Assembly (NCBI RefSeq): GCF_904842695.1
Contig: NZ_CAJGWQ010000002.1
Span: forward strand, 62,001 to 126,000
DNA: 64,000 nucleotides
Direction: 5' to 3'
Source: Gulosibacter hominis
GTDB taxonomy: Bacteria; Actinomycetota; Actinomycetes; Actinomycetales; Microbacteriaceae
Both the position numbers and the translations under genes were made by a program. The notes under the pieces are model-generated. The model searched no databases and had not been told where the DNA came from. It saw nothing but the letters and a program-made list of their open reading frames with translations. Below are positions 7,909 to 16,830 of this stretch, piece by piece; position 1 is the stretch's first letter; every line of letters begins with the position of its first letter.

Positions 7909-10202
7909 TGGCCACCAAGAATCAATTTGTATCAGCGCGTGTGCGCAACCTACTACTGGCGATCCTGCTGCCAATCATCCTGGTTCTGGTGGGTGCGCAG
8001 TCGGTTTCCAGCACTTCTGAGGCGTCGGGCCGGGTGCCCGCGCTGATTGTGAACAATGACGAGATGGTCGAACAGATCAATAAGGACGGTTCGACCACGC
8101 AGGTGGTGGCCGGCCGGCTGCTGGTCAGCTGGTTGACCAACCCCGACAACGCCGGTCAGTACGACTGGCAGCTGGCAAACCCCGAAACGGCGCAGCAACG
8201 TCTCGACGAGGGCAGCGCCTATGTGGTGGTGACCATCCCCAAGGACTTCTCCGAGTCGGTTGTTTCGGCGAGCACCGGTGACCCCAAGCCCGCAAAGGTC
8301 GAGATGGTGACCAGTCAGGCGCACGACTACCGCACCGGCGAGGTCACCCAGCAAATCTTCGACGGAATGATTGCCGAATTTGGTCAGGACATCACCAACC
8401 AGATTGCGGTTGGGCTTGCCGATGGTGTGAACGAGTCGGCGGATGGGTTGCAGCAGGCAGCCAATGGCGCCGGAAAACTGGCAGATGGGGCCGGCAAGCT
8501 CGGCAACGGTTTTGACCAGTACGCCGATGGCACGGCGCAGCTGGCTGATGGTGCCGGACAGAGCGCGGATGGCGCCGGTCGGCTCGCCGGTGGTGCCCGC
8601 GATCTTGACAGTGGTGCGCGGCAGTATGTCGACGGCGTTGAACAGTATGTTGACGGTGCCTCGCAGCTCGCGGGCGGTGTCGACCGGTATGTGGGCGGGG
8701 TCGACGAATATGTCGGCGGCGTGAAGCAGTATGTCGACGGGGTGAAGCAACTCGATGGCGGGCTGCAGCAGCTTGCCGGTGGTGCCGATCAGCTGCGTGA
8801 TGCCAGCGGTCGAATTGACTCGGTGGCCGATCGGCTTGGCGGCATCTCAGGCAGTGTCGACCGGGTGCGTGAGCAGCTGGGGCAGGTTGAGGGTGTGCTC
8901 GATCGGCTCTCGGAGCTCGACGCGAGCGAACTGTACGGCATCTGCGAGCGCATCACCGATCCAGATTTGCAGGCCGAATGCACGGTATCGGTTGACACCC
9001 TCATCGCACAGTTGCAAACGGGCAGCTTCAACCCGGGGGATGTTCGACAGTTCCTCGACGAAGCCGACCAGGCTCTCGCGCAGCTATCGGATGCCGGCCC
9101 GCAGTTGAAACAGCTGTCTGGTGGGCTCAACCAGTTCGCGGACGGAGTGACACAGGCGGCCGACGGTAGCTCGCAGCTGGCGAGCAACGGTGACCGGCTG
9201 GTGTCGGGCGGTAACCAGCTCACCGATGGCGGTAGTGAGTTGCAGGGTGGCGCCAACCGACTCAGCAGCGGCGGTCAGCAGCTTTCGGGCGCCGGCGGGC
9301 AGCTGGTCGACGGCACCTCGCAGCTGGCAGACGGTACTGGCGAGCTGTCGAGCGGTCTTGATCAGCTCGCTCACGGTGCTCAGCAACTGGATGAAAACAG
9401 CGGCCAAATTAAGGACGGTATCGATCAGCTACACGACGGCGCCGGCAAGATGCAGTCATCGCTGCAGGACGGTGCCGACCAGGCGCGCAGCGCGATCAGC
9501 GACACGGATCGGTTTGCCGAGATGGTGTCGCAGCCGGTGCAGAGCACCAGCACCGTGACCCACAACCCCGGTTTTGGTGGCATCCTCGCCGCGATGCTGG
9601 TGCCGGTGGGTGCTTGGGTTGCCGGTTTTGTGACCGCGATTCGGCGCCGGATGCTCACCGATGATCTGCTCGATTCGAGCGTTTCAAATATGGGCATCCT
9701 CATTGCGGGTATCCGCCGGGTGTTTACCCCGGTGATGATTGTGGCGCTGGCACTTACCGCGCTGGCGCATCTGGTGATGGATGTTCCGGCGCAGGCGATC
9801 GGCGGAACGCTGCTATTCGCGCTGCTGGCTGGTTTCGCATCCTCGGCGCTCCACCTGATGTTTGCAGTGTTCTGGGCGCGGCGTAATGCGGCGATCGTGT
9901 CGCTGAGTGTGCTGCTGCTACAGCTGTTGACGCTGCGCGGCGTGATTCCGTTTGAGTGGCGGGCGCCGTGGGTTGGCTCGGTGTCGATGTTCTTGCCCGT
10001 TGGGCAGACCTCGACGGGCCTGCAGGCGATCTATGCCGGCGGTAATGCGGCAACGGTGGTGGCTGCGGCGGCCGGGTTGATTCTGGTGACGCTTGCCGCG
10101 CTGGCGATCACGGCGGTGGCGATTGGCAGCCGTCGAAAAGCAAAAGTCACCGCGCTCGTCGCCGAACCCAAGAATGGTATTGCGGCACGGTTGAAGGCCT
10201 AG
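7908..10202 (+). CDS. YhgE/Pip-family membrane protein (ABC-2-type permease relative)
   Basis: A 764-residue protein with one N-terminal membrane helix (about residues 12-30), an extracytoplasmic domain, a long repeat region at about residues 180-525 built from units such as GADGAGQLADGA, LASGLDQLADGA and QYVDGVxQYVDG, and about five C-terminal membrane helices (555-745). This is the layout of YhgE/Pip proteins (phage infection protein family), whose C-terminal part is ABC-2-permease-like. The Ala/Gly/Asp/Gln repeats are expected to form a helical stalk. Its ATG overlaps the pump gene's stop by one base, so tetR-pump-yhgE is one operon. A role in export or cell-envelope maintenance is inferred. 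Confidence 0.88.
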   Translation: MATKNQFVSARVRNLLLAILLPIILVLVGAQSVSSTSEASGRVPALIVNNDEMVEQINKDGSTTQVVAGRLLVSWLTNPDNAGQYDWQLANPETAQQRLDEGSAYVVVTIPKDFSESVVSASTGDPKPAKVEMVTSQAHDYRTGEVTQQIFDGMIAEFGQDITNQIAVGLADGVNESADGLQQAANGAGKLADGAGKLGNGFDQYADGTAQLADGAGQSADGAGRLAGGARDLDSGARQYVDGVEQYVDGASQLAGGVDRYVGGVDEYVGGVKQYVDGVKQLDGGLQQLAGGADQLRDASGRIDSVADRLGGISGSVDRVREQLGQVEGVLDRLSELDASELYGICERITDPDLQAECTVSVDTLIAQLQTGSFNPGDVRQFLDEADQALAQLSDAGPQLKQLSGGLNQFADGVTQAADGSSQLASNGDRLVSGGNQLTDGGSELQGGANRLSSGGQQLSGAGGQLVDGTSQLADGTGELSSGLDQLAHGAQQLDENSGQIKDGIDQLHDGAGKMQSSLQDGADQARSAISDTDRFAEMVSQPVQSTSTVTHNPGFGGILAAMLVPVGAWVAGFVTAIRRRMLTDDLLDSSVSNMGILIAGIRRVFTPVMIVALALTALAHLVMDVPAQAIGGTLLFALLAGFASSALHLMFAVFWARRNAAIVSLSVLLLQLLTLRGVIPFEWRAPWVGSVSMFLPVGQTSTGLQAIYAGGNAATVVAAAAGLILVTLAALAITAVAIGSRRKAKVTALVAEPKNGIAARLKA

Positions 10203-10206
10203 CCGC

Positions 10207-10219
10207 AGGGCGTCGCCCT
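10207..10219 (+). terminator. Weak stem-loop after the export operon
   Basis: AGGGC-GTC-GCCCT starts 5 bp after the YhgE stop. The stem is only 5 bp and has no clean T-run, so terminator function is uncertain. Confidence 0.3.
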
Positions 10220-10256
10220 ATTGTCGCTGCCTCCACCTATTGTCGCTGCCTCCACC
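10219..10256. repeat. Perfect tandem duplication, 19-bp unit x2
   Basis: TATTGTCGCTGCCTCCACC occurs at 10219-10237 and again without a gap at 10238-10256. It looks like a recent slippage or microduplication in non-coding DNA. Confidence 0.95.
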
Positions 10257-10258
10257 AG

Positions 10259-10322
10259 CAAATGACCCTCTTACTGCGAAGTGACCCTGTCGTAGGAGGG
10301 TCATTTGCCGCTAACAGGGTCA
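10259..10322. repeat. Interleaved inverted repeats (TGACCCT / AGGGTCA arms)
   Basis: CAAATGACCCTC (10259-10270) is the exact complement of GAGGGTCATTTG (10296-10307). TGACCCTGT (10282-10290) is the exact complement of ACAGGGTCA (10314-10322). The pairs interlock, so in RNA they would form either alternative hairpins or a pseudoknot. Because all four arms share TGACCCT or its complement, other pairings are possible. It could be a terminator or switch, or binding sites for a dimeric protein. No function is assigned. Confidence 0.6.
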
Positions 10323-10482
10323 TTTGTTGTGGAATCTGGGCGCGGGGGTTGGGCAGCTGCTCCGCTTATCCCACTGTTAGCCATGTGTGGCTGTGCTGCG
10401 GAGGGCACGACGTATCAGCTGATTCGGAGGGGGGTGTAGGCTGCACACTCGAAGACTGGTTTTATTTCAAAGGGGAAACACG

Positions 10483-10572
10483 ATGTCAGGGGGTTACTGC
10501 ACCGTCATGACCGGTCGGCATCGCAAGAAATCCGGTGGGTCGAAATATAAGCCTGTCCACAATCCCATTTAG
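10483..10572 (+). CDS. Possible small peptide gene (29 aa) upstream of MFS transporter
   Basis: An ATG at 10483 follows AAAGGGG (10469-10475 region) at good spacing and opens a 29-residue frame ending in TAG at 10570. It begins MSGGYCTVMTGRHRKK and ends KPVHNPI. The first nine residues are small or neutral with one Cys; the rest is strongly basic (Arg, Lys, His). It sits about 60 bp ahead of an MFS transporter gene. It could be a regulatory leader peptide, a small secreted peptide or a chance ORF. No family is recognised. Confidence 0.4.
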   Translation: MSGGYCTVMTGRHRKKSGGSKYKPVHNPI

Positions 10573-10597
10573 CGAGCAGGCCCATTTAGCGAGCAGG
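10564..10597. repeat. Perfect tandem duplication, 17-bp unit x2
   Basis: CCCATTTAGCGAGCAGG at 10564-10580 is repeated directly at 10581-10597. The first copy contains the stop codon of the 29-residue ORF. Confidence 0.95.
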
Positions 10598-10632
10598 CGG
10601 ATTCAGCGCGTAGGTTTTAAGGCAGCCAAGAG

Positions 10633-11868
10633 ATGAAGCGAATATTTGTGGCCAGTCTCGGTGAGGGGGCGAGTGACGACCTCGTCCGCTCGCTAGCTCC
10701 GTTGATTGCTGTCACGGTGCTGAGCATGCAGTCTGAGCTCCTTGGCTTGCTCAACGCCATGCCTTTTCTGTGGTTCCTTCTTTTTGCAAAACAAATCGGG
10801 GCAGCCGTTGACCGAATGGGCCCTGGCCGGGCACTCTTGATCGGAAACCTACTAAGAATCTGCATCATTTCATTCCTAGGAATCGGATTGCTCGCCGGCG
10901 TCATGTCGGCAGCACTCTTCCTAGTGGGGATGGCGCTCTTGGGGCTCGGTGATGCACTTTTCAACACTGGGCGGGCGGCGCTCTTGCCGGATATTGTCGG
11001 GCGCAAACACGTGCCCGAAGCCATGCAACGAGTCGAGTCAGCAAGCGCCATCGCAAGAGTCGGCAGCCCCGCCCTGGTGAGCGGTTTGCTGCGGCTGCTG
11101 TCGCAGCCGGCCGTTTTCATCTGCGGGATACTGGGGTACTTCATCAGCGCAGTTACGTTCGGCATGCTCATCCCCAAGCGCCATACGGGGCAGGCCACTC
11201 GAAAACGTGCCACGAACGACACCAAATCGGCCTGGAACGTGCGCCGAGTGCTGACGACACGGGGTCTCTCAGCCGTGGTGCTCTCAAACGGACTTGCCAA
11301 TAGTGCGACCATGGTGAGTGCTGTCGCACTGATCTACTTTGCCCTTGACTACGTGGGGGTGGAGCCAGGAAACATTCCGCTAATCGGCGTCGCCACAGCT
11401 CTTGGCGGGCTTGTTGGTGCCGTCATGGTCACACCGCTACGTACTCGTTTCACCGAGGTGCGGGGCAAACTCTTGGCAGTTGGTCTCGCTGGGCTGAGCG
11501 CACTTATTACACCAGCAGCAATCCTCATACCCGACTACGGGTTTTGGGTACTGGCAGCGGGTGCCTTCTTATTTTCGCTCTGGTTTACTGTGGGCAATGT
11601 TTTGGGCTCTGGTATTCCCGCCCTCGTAATTGAGCCCGAGCAATTGGGCCGTGGAACCGCTGCAATCACGGTGATTACCATCGGCGTGATGCCAGCTGCC
11701 AGCCTGCTCGGAGGTTTTCTCGTTGCCGCAGTCGAACCCCTGTTAACCCTCGTTATCGCGGCGGCTATTGTGCTGTGCGCTGCGATTCCGCTCTGGATGG
11801 CGCGTGACTGGCAGCCGCCGCGACCCGATGACGACAGCGAAACGCCTGGCGAGGCTACGGCCGGTTAA
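10633..11868 (+). CDS. MFS transporter
   Basis: A 411-residue protein with about 12 hydrophobic helices. It has an MFS-like loop after helix 2 (AKQIGAAVDRMGPGRALLIGNLLR, resembling the DRxGRR-type motif) and a central basic cytoplasmic loop around residues 185-210. It resembles actinobacterial MFS proteins that export drugs or macrolide-like compounds, but the substrate cannot be read. The start at 10633 has only a weak ribosome site (CAAGAG). The 3' end overlaps the convergent isomerase gene by 4 bp. Codon and base usage look slightly less GC-biased than in neighbouring operons, so acquisition is possible. Confidence 0.85.
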   Translation: MKRIFVASLGEGASDDLVRSLAPLIAVTVLSMQSELLGLLNAMPFLWFLLFAKQIGAAVDRMGPGRALLIGNLLRICIISFLGIGLLAGVMSAALFLVGMALLGLGDALFNTGRAALLPDIVGRKHVPEAMQRVESASAIARVGSPALVSGLLRLLSQPAVFICGILGYFISAVTFGMLIPKRHTGQATRKRATNDTKSAWNVRRVLTTRGLSAVVLSNGLANSATMVSAVALIYFALDYVGVEPGNIPLIGVATALGGLVGAVMVTPLRTRFTEVRGKLLAVGLAGLSALITPAAILIPDYGFWVLAAGAFLFSLWFTVGNVLGSGIPALVIEPEQLGRGTAAITVITIGVMPAASLLGGFLVAAVEPLLTLVIAAAIVLCAAIPLWMARDWQPPRPDDDSETPGEATAG

Positions 11869-12659
11869 ATCTGCCCCAGGTTACGGCGCGCAAACTCAAC
11901 CGTGCGGCGCAGGATGCGTAGGCGTTCGGTTTCCGATTTGGCACCGCGCGTGTTCACCTCAGCAACCACATGTCCCGACCACTGCGTGTCACGCAAATAC
12001 TGAAGCGCCTCGGCAACCGGTTGTCCACCCTCGCCCGGCGCGAGATGCTCGTCAAAAATTTTGCCGCTCGACCCGGGAGCCTGGCCATCACACAGATGGA
12101 TGTGCCGCAGCCGGTGGGCTGCATCCCGAGTCATCTCAAGACAGTTTTGGCCCGCCAGTGCGGCATGCGAAAAATCAATCGTGATCGAGTCGCAATCCAT
12201 CTCGATCGGGTTGATGCCCGGGGCATACATGCGGGTGCCATTACCTCCCACGTACCACGGAAACATGTTTTCGACCGCGAGCGCGACTCCCGAACCGCGT
12301 TCGAGCCGGCGAATAATTTCAAGAAACTTCTGCGCATAGGTGGTCTGCCAACGAAACGGCGGATGCACAACCACCACATCAGCACCCACCTCGCGGGCCA
12401 GATCTACCGAACGTTCGAGTTTCATGGTGGGGTTCGTGCCCCACACAAACTGCGTAAAAAACAGCACGGGAGCGTGAATCGCCAGCACCGGCAGATCGTG
12501 TTTGCGTGACAGCGCACGAATCGCCGCAGCCGAACGAGTGGCGGCCTCGGTCGACACCATGATTTCGATCCCGTCAAAACCGGCGCGTTTAGCGATTTTG
12601 AACGAGGTGTCGAGCGGTTTGCCGAAAGTGCACGAGGTGCTCATGCCAAGTTGAATCAT
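11865..12659 (-). CDS. Sugar phosphate isomerase/epimerase (xylose-isomerase-like TIM barrel)
   Basis: A 264-residue AP-endonuclease-2-type TIM barrel. Recognisable strands are MIQLGMSTSCTFG, GFDGIEIMVS, LAIHAPVLFF, ADVVVVHPPF, ALAVENMFPW, ITIDFSHAALAG, RHIHLCDG and HVVAEVNTRG. They place the usual metal ligands (Glu in VEN, Asp/His in DFSH, His in HIHLCD, Glu in AEVN). The actual substrate, a sugar or cyclitol, is unknown. TAGGCT lies 7 bp before the ATG, which suggests leaderless transcription. It converges on and overlaps the MFS gene by 4 bp. Confidence 0.8.
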   Translation of the reverse strand: MIQLGMSTSCTFGKPLDTSFKIAKRAGFDGIEIMVSTEAATRSAAAIRALSRKHDLPVLAIHAPVLFFTQFVWGTNPTMKLERSVDLAREVGADVVVVHPPFRWQTTYAQKFLEIIRRLERGSGVALAVENMFPWYVGGNGTRMYAPGINPIEMDCDSITIDFSHAALAGQNCLEMTRDAAHRLRHIHLCDGQAPGSSGKIFDEHLAPGEGGQPVAEALQYLRDTQWSGHVVAEVNTRGAKSETERLRILRRTVEFARRNLGQI

Positions 12660-12720
12660 CCCGCGCAGCCTACGGGTGCTTGGTTACAGCTTGGTGCCCG
12701 CGCGCTAAACCACCGATCGA

Positions 12721-12760
12721 TCACAGCCAGTTGCTGCGCTTCACAGCCAGTTGCTGCGCT
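12721..12760. repeat. Perfect tandem duplication, 20-bp unit x2, spanning the corA stop
   Basis: TCACAGCCAGTTGCTGCGCT at 12721-12740 is repeated at 12741-12760. The right copy holds the last codons and stop of the minus-strand corA gene; the left copy lies just past the stop. The protein is therefore unchanged and a duplicate of its final codons sits in the 3' UTR. Confidence 0.95.
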
Positions 12761-13706
12761 TAAACAGCCAATACAGCCCCACACCCATGACCACCAGCAG
12801 CGCGTTCGACACCCACCAGGTTTCCACCGACCCGAACCCGGGAAACTCGACGTTCTGCCCGAAGTAGCCGGTGATCGCGGTGGGCACCGCAATAATCGCG
12901 GCCCACGAGGTGACTTTTTTCATCACCTCGTTCATCTGGTTGCCCTGCAACGCCACATTCGTTTCGAGAATCATGCTGATCTGATCGCGCAGCCCCTCAG
13001 CCCACGCGGCCGAGTGCAGGGTGTGGTCGTACACATCACTGAAATAGGGTTCGAGACCGCGCACCGCCACGCGCGAATCGCTGCGCAACAGCGTATTCAC
13101 CACCTCGCGTAGCGGCAGCGTGACATGCTGCATCCGCTGCACCGAGCGGCGCAGCACGAACGCGGTTTTTTGCACCTCAAATGTTGCGCGGGCATCGTCA
13201 AACATCAGCGCGGTGAGCTCATCGGTGTGGTCACTCACCTCGGCCAACACGTCGACGTGGCCGTCAACCACGCAGTCGAGCAGCCCCCACACGATATAAC
13301 CGGTGCCACAGCTGATCAGATCGTCGTTGGCCTCGAGCCGGGCGACCACTTCGGCCATCGGAAAATCGTCTTCGTGCACCGTCACCACCAGTTTTGGCAG
13401 CAAAAACGTGGTGCAGCGCGCCAGCTGCACCTCGTGTGATTCTTCGAGCCTGGCGGCCGACAGCGTCATCAGCAGGTGGGTAGAAAATCGTGAAATTTTT
13501 GGGCGCTCGTGTGTGTTCAGTGCATCCTCGACGGCAAGCTGATGCAAATCGAGCTCGTCGGCCAGACGCGACAGCGTCTCGGTGTCGTCGAGGGTGAGGT
13601 CAATCCAGCCAAAATCAATGCTGTCTGACCGCATCCTGGCCAAAAAATCTGCGGCCGAATCGACCGTCTGTTGGCGACCATCCGAATAGACCCGAAAGCG
13701 CTCCAT
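12741..13706 (-). CDS. corA: CorA-family divalent cation (Mg2+/Co2+) transporter
   Basis: A 321-residue protein with a long acidic and helical cytoplasmic funnel domain (residues 1-255) and two C-terminal membrane helices. The family signature GMN between the helices reads GQN here (YFGQNVEFPG, about residue 282), a variant found in some CorA/ZntB-type proteins and possibly changing ion preference. The charged C-terminus (LFKRSNWL) is typical. TACGCT lies 6 bp before the ATG at 13706, consistent with a leaderless mRNA. The gene is monocistronic. Confidence 0.88.
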   Translation of the reverse strand: MERFRVYSDGRQQTVDSAADFLARMRSDSIDFGWIDLTLDDTETLSRLADELDLHQLAVEDALNTHERPKISRFSTHLLMTLSAARLEESHEVQLARCTTFLLPKLVVTVHEDDFPMAEVVARLEANDDLISCGTGYIVWGLLDCVVDGHVDVLAEVSDHTDELTALMFDDARATFEVQKTAFVLRRSVQRMQHVTLPLREVVNTLLRSDSRVAVRGLEPYFSDVYDHTLHSAAWAEGLRDQISMILETNVALQGNQMNEVMKKVTSWAAIIAVPTAITGYFGQNVEFPGFGSVETWWVSNALLVVMGVGLYWLFKRSNWL

Positions 13707-13794
13707 GCCCTCAGCGTACGTCGCCCACGGGATGGATACCGTGCATTCGCGTAGAGCGAACTGACGACCGAATCATGCGGTTGCATCGAACCGT

Positions 13795-13820
13795 TAGGAT
13801 GTTGTGAGTAACACGAGGAA
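13795..13820 (+). promoter_or_regulatory. Probable mrp operon -10 and ribosome binding site
   Basis: TAGGAT at 13795-13800 is a good -10, placing transcription start near 13806-13808. GAGGAA at 13815-13820 is the first ribosome site downstream. Together they make the upstream GTG (13804) an unlikely start and favour GTG 13825 or ATG 13831 for mrpA. Confidence 0.55.
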
Positions 13821-13830
13821 CGGGGTGTTC

Positions 13831-16830
13831 ATGCTGGCTTGGCTCGGGATTTTCCTGATTGCAAGCATCAGCATGCCGGCCCTGCGCCACATCCCCCGCA
13901 ACGGTGCTTTCATCATCGCCAGTGTGGTTTCAGCAGCCGCTGCAATCTGGCTCGCCACCCTCGCCCCCACCGTCATTGCAGGTGGCGTCTACGAGCAGCA
14001 CGTGCCGTGGATTCCACAGCTCGACATCAATTTGAGCTTCCGCATCGACGCCCTCAGCTGGATATTCGCGATGATCGTCACGGTGATCGGGGCGCTCGTA
14101 CTGGCCTATTGCGCCAGCTACTTCAGCACCGATGAACCGGGGCGCGGCCGCTTCGCTGCGGTGCTGCTCGGCTTTGCCGGGGTGATGCTGGGGCTGGTGA
14201 CCGCCGACAACATCTACCTCATGTTCGTGTTCTGGGAAGCCACGAGTGTGTTGTCGTTCTTGCTGATCGGCCATTACACGGGCCGCCGGGCCGCGCGCGG
14301 TTCGGCCATGCAGGCGCTGCTGGTCACCACCTTCGGTGGCCTCGCCATGCTGGTGGGGGTCGTGATGGTGCACTGGGCGGCCGGCACCGCTTCACTGCAG
14401 CAGATCGTCGCCGCAGGGCTACCTGATTCGCCATTCGTGCGCACCGCCGCGGTGCTGGTGCTGGTGGGCGCAGCATCTAAATCGGCACTCGTGCCATTCC
14501 ACTTCTGGCTGCCCGGCGCAATGGCCGCACCCACACCGGTGTCTGCCTATTTGCACGCCGCCTCAATGGTGAAAGCCGGTATTTATCTCGTGCTGCGCTT
14601 GCTGCCGAGCTTCGGTGAAATCAGCGGCTTCCGCGAAACGCTCATCGTTATCGGCGTGTTCACCATGCTCGTGGGCGGTTGGCGCTCGCTGCGGCAGTTC
14701 GACCTCAAACTCATACTCGCCTACGGCACGGTTTCGCAGCTCGGCTTCATGATGACCATCGCCGGTTTTGGCACCAGGGATGCGGCGCTCGCGGCGGTTG
14801 CGATGGTGATCGCGCACGCGCTGTTCAAGGCCGCACTCTTCCTTGTGGTCGGCACGATCGACCACCGTGCCGGTACCCGTGACGCTCGCAAACTCTCGGG
14901 AGTCGGCCGCGCCATGCCGGTACTCACCACGTTTGCGGTGATCGCCGCGGCGTCGATGGCGGGGCTGCCGCCGCTGTGGGGTTTCGTCGCAAAAGAGGCC
15001 GCGTTCGGTGCGTTTTTTGATGCCATCAGCACCGGGGATACCTGGGGTCTTGTGGCGCTGGTGGGCACCGCTATCGGCTCAATCTTTACCGTGGCCTACA
15101 CGCTGCGGTTCCTCTACAGTGCTTTTGCACGCAAACCCGACCCCGAACTTGCCGAAACTAAGTTGGCTCCCGCATCCGCAATTGACGGTGTGGTGATCGG
15201 CACCCTCGTTGCCACCACCGTGGTGCTGCCGCTGGCGGCCGTGCAGTGGATCGACCGGCTCATTGCCGTGTATGCCGACTCGGTTCCAGCGCTCGACTCC
15301 TGGGACCTTGCCCACCTGGCGCTGTGGCACGGCTGGAAACCGGCGCTGGCGGTATCGGCCTTCACGCTGCTGTTTGGTGTGATGATGTTCGCGGGTCGCG
15401 GCACCGTGGCGCGCATCCAGGCGCTCGTGCCCGCGTGGGTTGATGGCTCAAAGACCTACTGGTTGGTGATGCGCCTGGTCGACCGCGGGGCAGCCCGCGT
15501 CACCGCGATGATTCAGCGCGGTTCGCTGCCGGTGTACCTCGCGTGGATTTTTGGTGTCTCGGTGCTGTCAATCGTGATCAGCGCGGCCCGGGTTGATTTC
15601 GCTGAGCTCGACCTCACACTGCGAACGCCGTGGTGGAGCGTCGTGGTGCTGGTGATCATCCTGATCGCCTCGTTCGCCACCGCGGTCTCAACAAAACGGT
15701 TCCAGTCGATGGTGTTGGTGGGCGTCACCGGTTACGCGATGGCGGCCGTTTTCGCGCTTTCGGGAGCCCCCGACCTCGCCACCACCCAGGCGCTTATCGA
15801 AACGATCTCGATGGTCGTGTTTGTGCTCGTGCTGCGCCGGCTTCCCGCCCTCCACTCAAATCTTGGCAGCAACCTACCCGGCTGGGTGCGCTGGGCGATC
15901 GGCGCAGCGGTCGGCCTCGGGATGGGGCTGGTCGCCATCATCGCTCTCGGCTCACGAGCATTCCCGAGCGACGGGCTGGCGCTGCCAGAGCTCGCCGTCA
16001 AGGGCGGTCACGGCGACAACTTCGTAAACGTCACGCTGGTGGATATTCGTGGTTGGGACACGATGGGTGAGCTGCTCGTGCTGGTGGCAGCGGCCACCGG
16101 TATCGCGAGCCTCATTTATTTGGATGCGCGCCGGTCGCGTCGCGAGCGCGAACTCGCCCGCACCCGCCTGACACCGAAGCAGCGTCGTCTCGAGGCTGAG
16201 CGTCAGCGCGCCGGCTGGCTGCTTGCCGGGCACACCATCGGCCCCGACCAGCGCTCGATCGTCGTCGAGATCGTGGTGCGGGTGATTTTCCACGCGCTGC
16301 TCATCGCCTCGCTATTTCTACTGTTCTCGGGGCACAACGACCCCGGCGGTGGTTTTGCTGGCGGCGTTGTAGCGGGCCTCGCACTGGTGGCGCGCTATCT
16401 CGCCGGTGGCCGGGAAGAGCTCGATTACACGGTGCGCATTGACGCCGGTCGCCTGCTTGGTATCGGCATCGTGACGGTGGCGATCACCGTCATCACGCCG
16501 ATATTTTTCGGCTACCCACCGCTCACCTCATTCTGGATCGACCAGCAGATCCCGGTAATCGGCCACTTCGTGCTCGTTACGTCAACGTTCTTCGACATCG
16601 GTGTGTACCTCGTGGTGATCGGTCTGGTGCTCGACATCCTGCGCTCGCTCGGTTCCGAACTCGACGCACAGGCTGAGGATGAAAACCTCGCCGCAACCAA
16701 CCTCGGCGCGACCGTGCTCGACGAGGGCGAACTACCCGGAGCCGAACCCGTGGTCGACGAACCGATCACCCGCCGCATCCAAATGGTGCGCATTGGTGGC
16801 CCCCGCAAACGGAAGCGGGGTGCACGATGA
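13831..16830 (+). CDS. mrpA: Na+/H+ antiporter subunit A, fused with subunit B domain (MrpAB)
   Basis: About 999 residues, NuoL-like at the N-terminus: many membrane helices, FVFWEATSVLSFLLIGHY, SALVPFHFWLPGAMAAPTPVSAYLHAASMVKAG, and a lateral-helix region. Residues about 590-760 match the DUF4040/hydrogenase-subunit-like section. The last about 160 residues carry the MrpB domain (LFSGHNDPGGGFAGGVVAGLAL), so A and B are one polypeptide. It pumps Na+ out using the proton gradient as part of a multi-subunit complex. An upstream GTG at 13804 would add nine residues, but the -10 and ribosome site favour ATG 13831 (GTG 13825 possible). The stop overlaps mrpC by 4 bp. Confidence 0.93.
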   Translation: MLAWLGIFLIASISMPALRHIPRNGAFIIASVVSAAAAIWLATLAPTVIAGGVYEQHVPWIPQLDINLSFRIDALSWIFAMIVTVIGALVLAYCASYFSTDEPGRGRFAAVLLGFAGVMLGLVTADNIYLMFVFWEATSVLSFLLIGHYTGRRAARGSAMQALLVTTFGGLAMLVGVVMVHWAAGTASLQQIVAAGLPDSPFVRTAAVLVLVGAASKSALVPFHFWLPGAMAAPTPVSAYLHAASMVKAGIYLVLRLLPSFGEISGFRETLIVIGVFTMLVGGWRSLRQFDLKLILAYGTVSQLGFMMTIAGFGTRDAALAAVAMVIAHALFKAALFLVVGTIDHRAGTRDARKLSGVGRAMPVLTTFAVIAAASMAGLPPLWGFVAKEAAFGAFFDAISTGDTWGLVALVGTAIGSIFTVAYTLRFLYSAFARKPDPELAETKLAPASAIDGVVIGTLVATTVVLPLAAVQWIDRLIAVYADSVPALDSWDLAHLALWHGWKPALAVSAFTLLFGVMMFAGRGTVARIQALVPAWVDGSKTYWLVMRLVDRGAARVTAMIQRGSLPVYLAWIFGVSVLSIVISAARVDFAELDLTLRTPWWSVVVLVIILIASFATAVSTKRFQSMVLVGVTGYAMAAVFALSGAPDLATTQALIETISMVVFVLVLRRLPALHSNLGSNLPGWVRWAIGAAVGLGMGLVAIIALGSRAFPSDGLALPELAVKGGHGDNFVNVTLVDIRGWDTMGELLVLVAAATGIASLIYLDARRSRRERELARTRLTPKQRRLEAERQRAGWLLAGHTIGPDQRSIVVEIVVRVIFHALLIASLFLLFSGHNDPGGGFAGGVVAGLALVARYLAGGREELDYTVRIDAGRLLGIGIVTVAITVITPIFFGYPPLTSFWIDQQIPVIGHFVLVTSTFFDIGVYLVVIGLVLDILRSLGSELDAQAEDENLAATNLGATVLDEGELPGAEPVVDEPITRRIQMVRIGGPRKRKRGAR

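Noticed and set aside
10262-10510. An 82-codon ORF in the gap after yhgE
   Set aside because: It starts inside the inverted-repeat cluster without a ribosome site and runs across the better-supported 10483 ORF in another frame.
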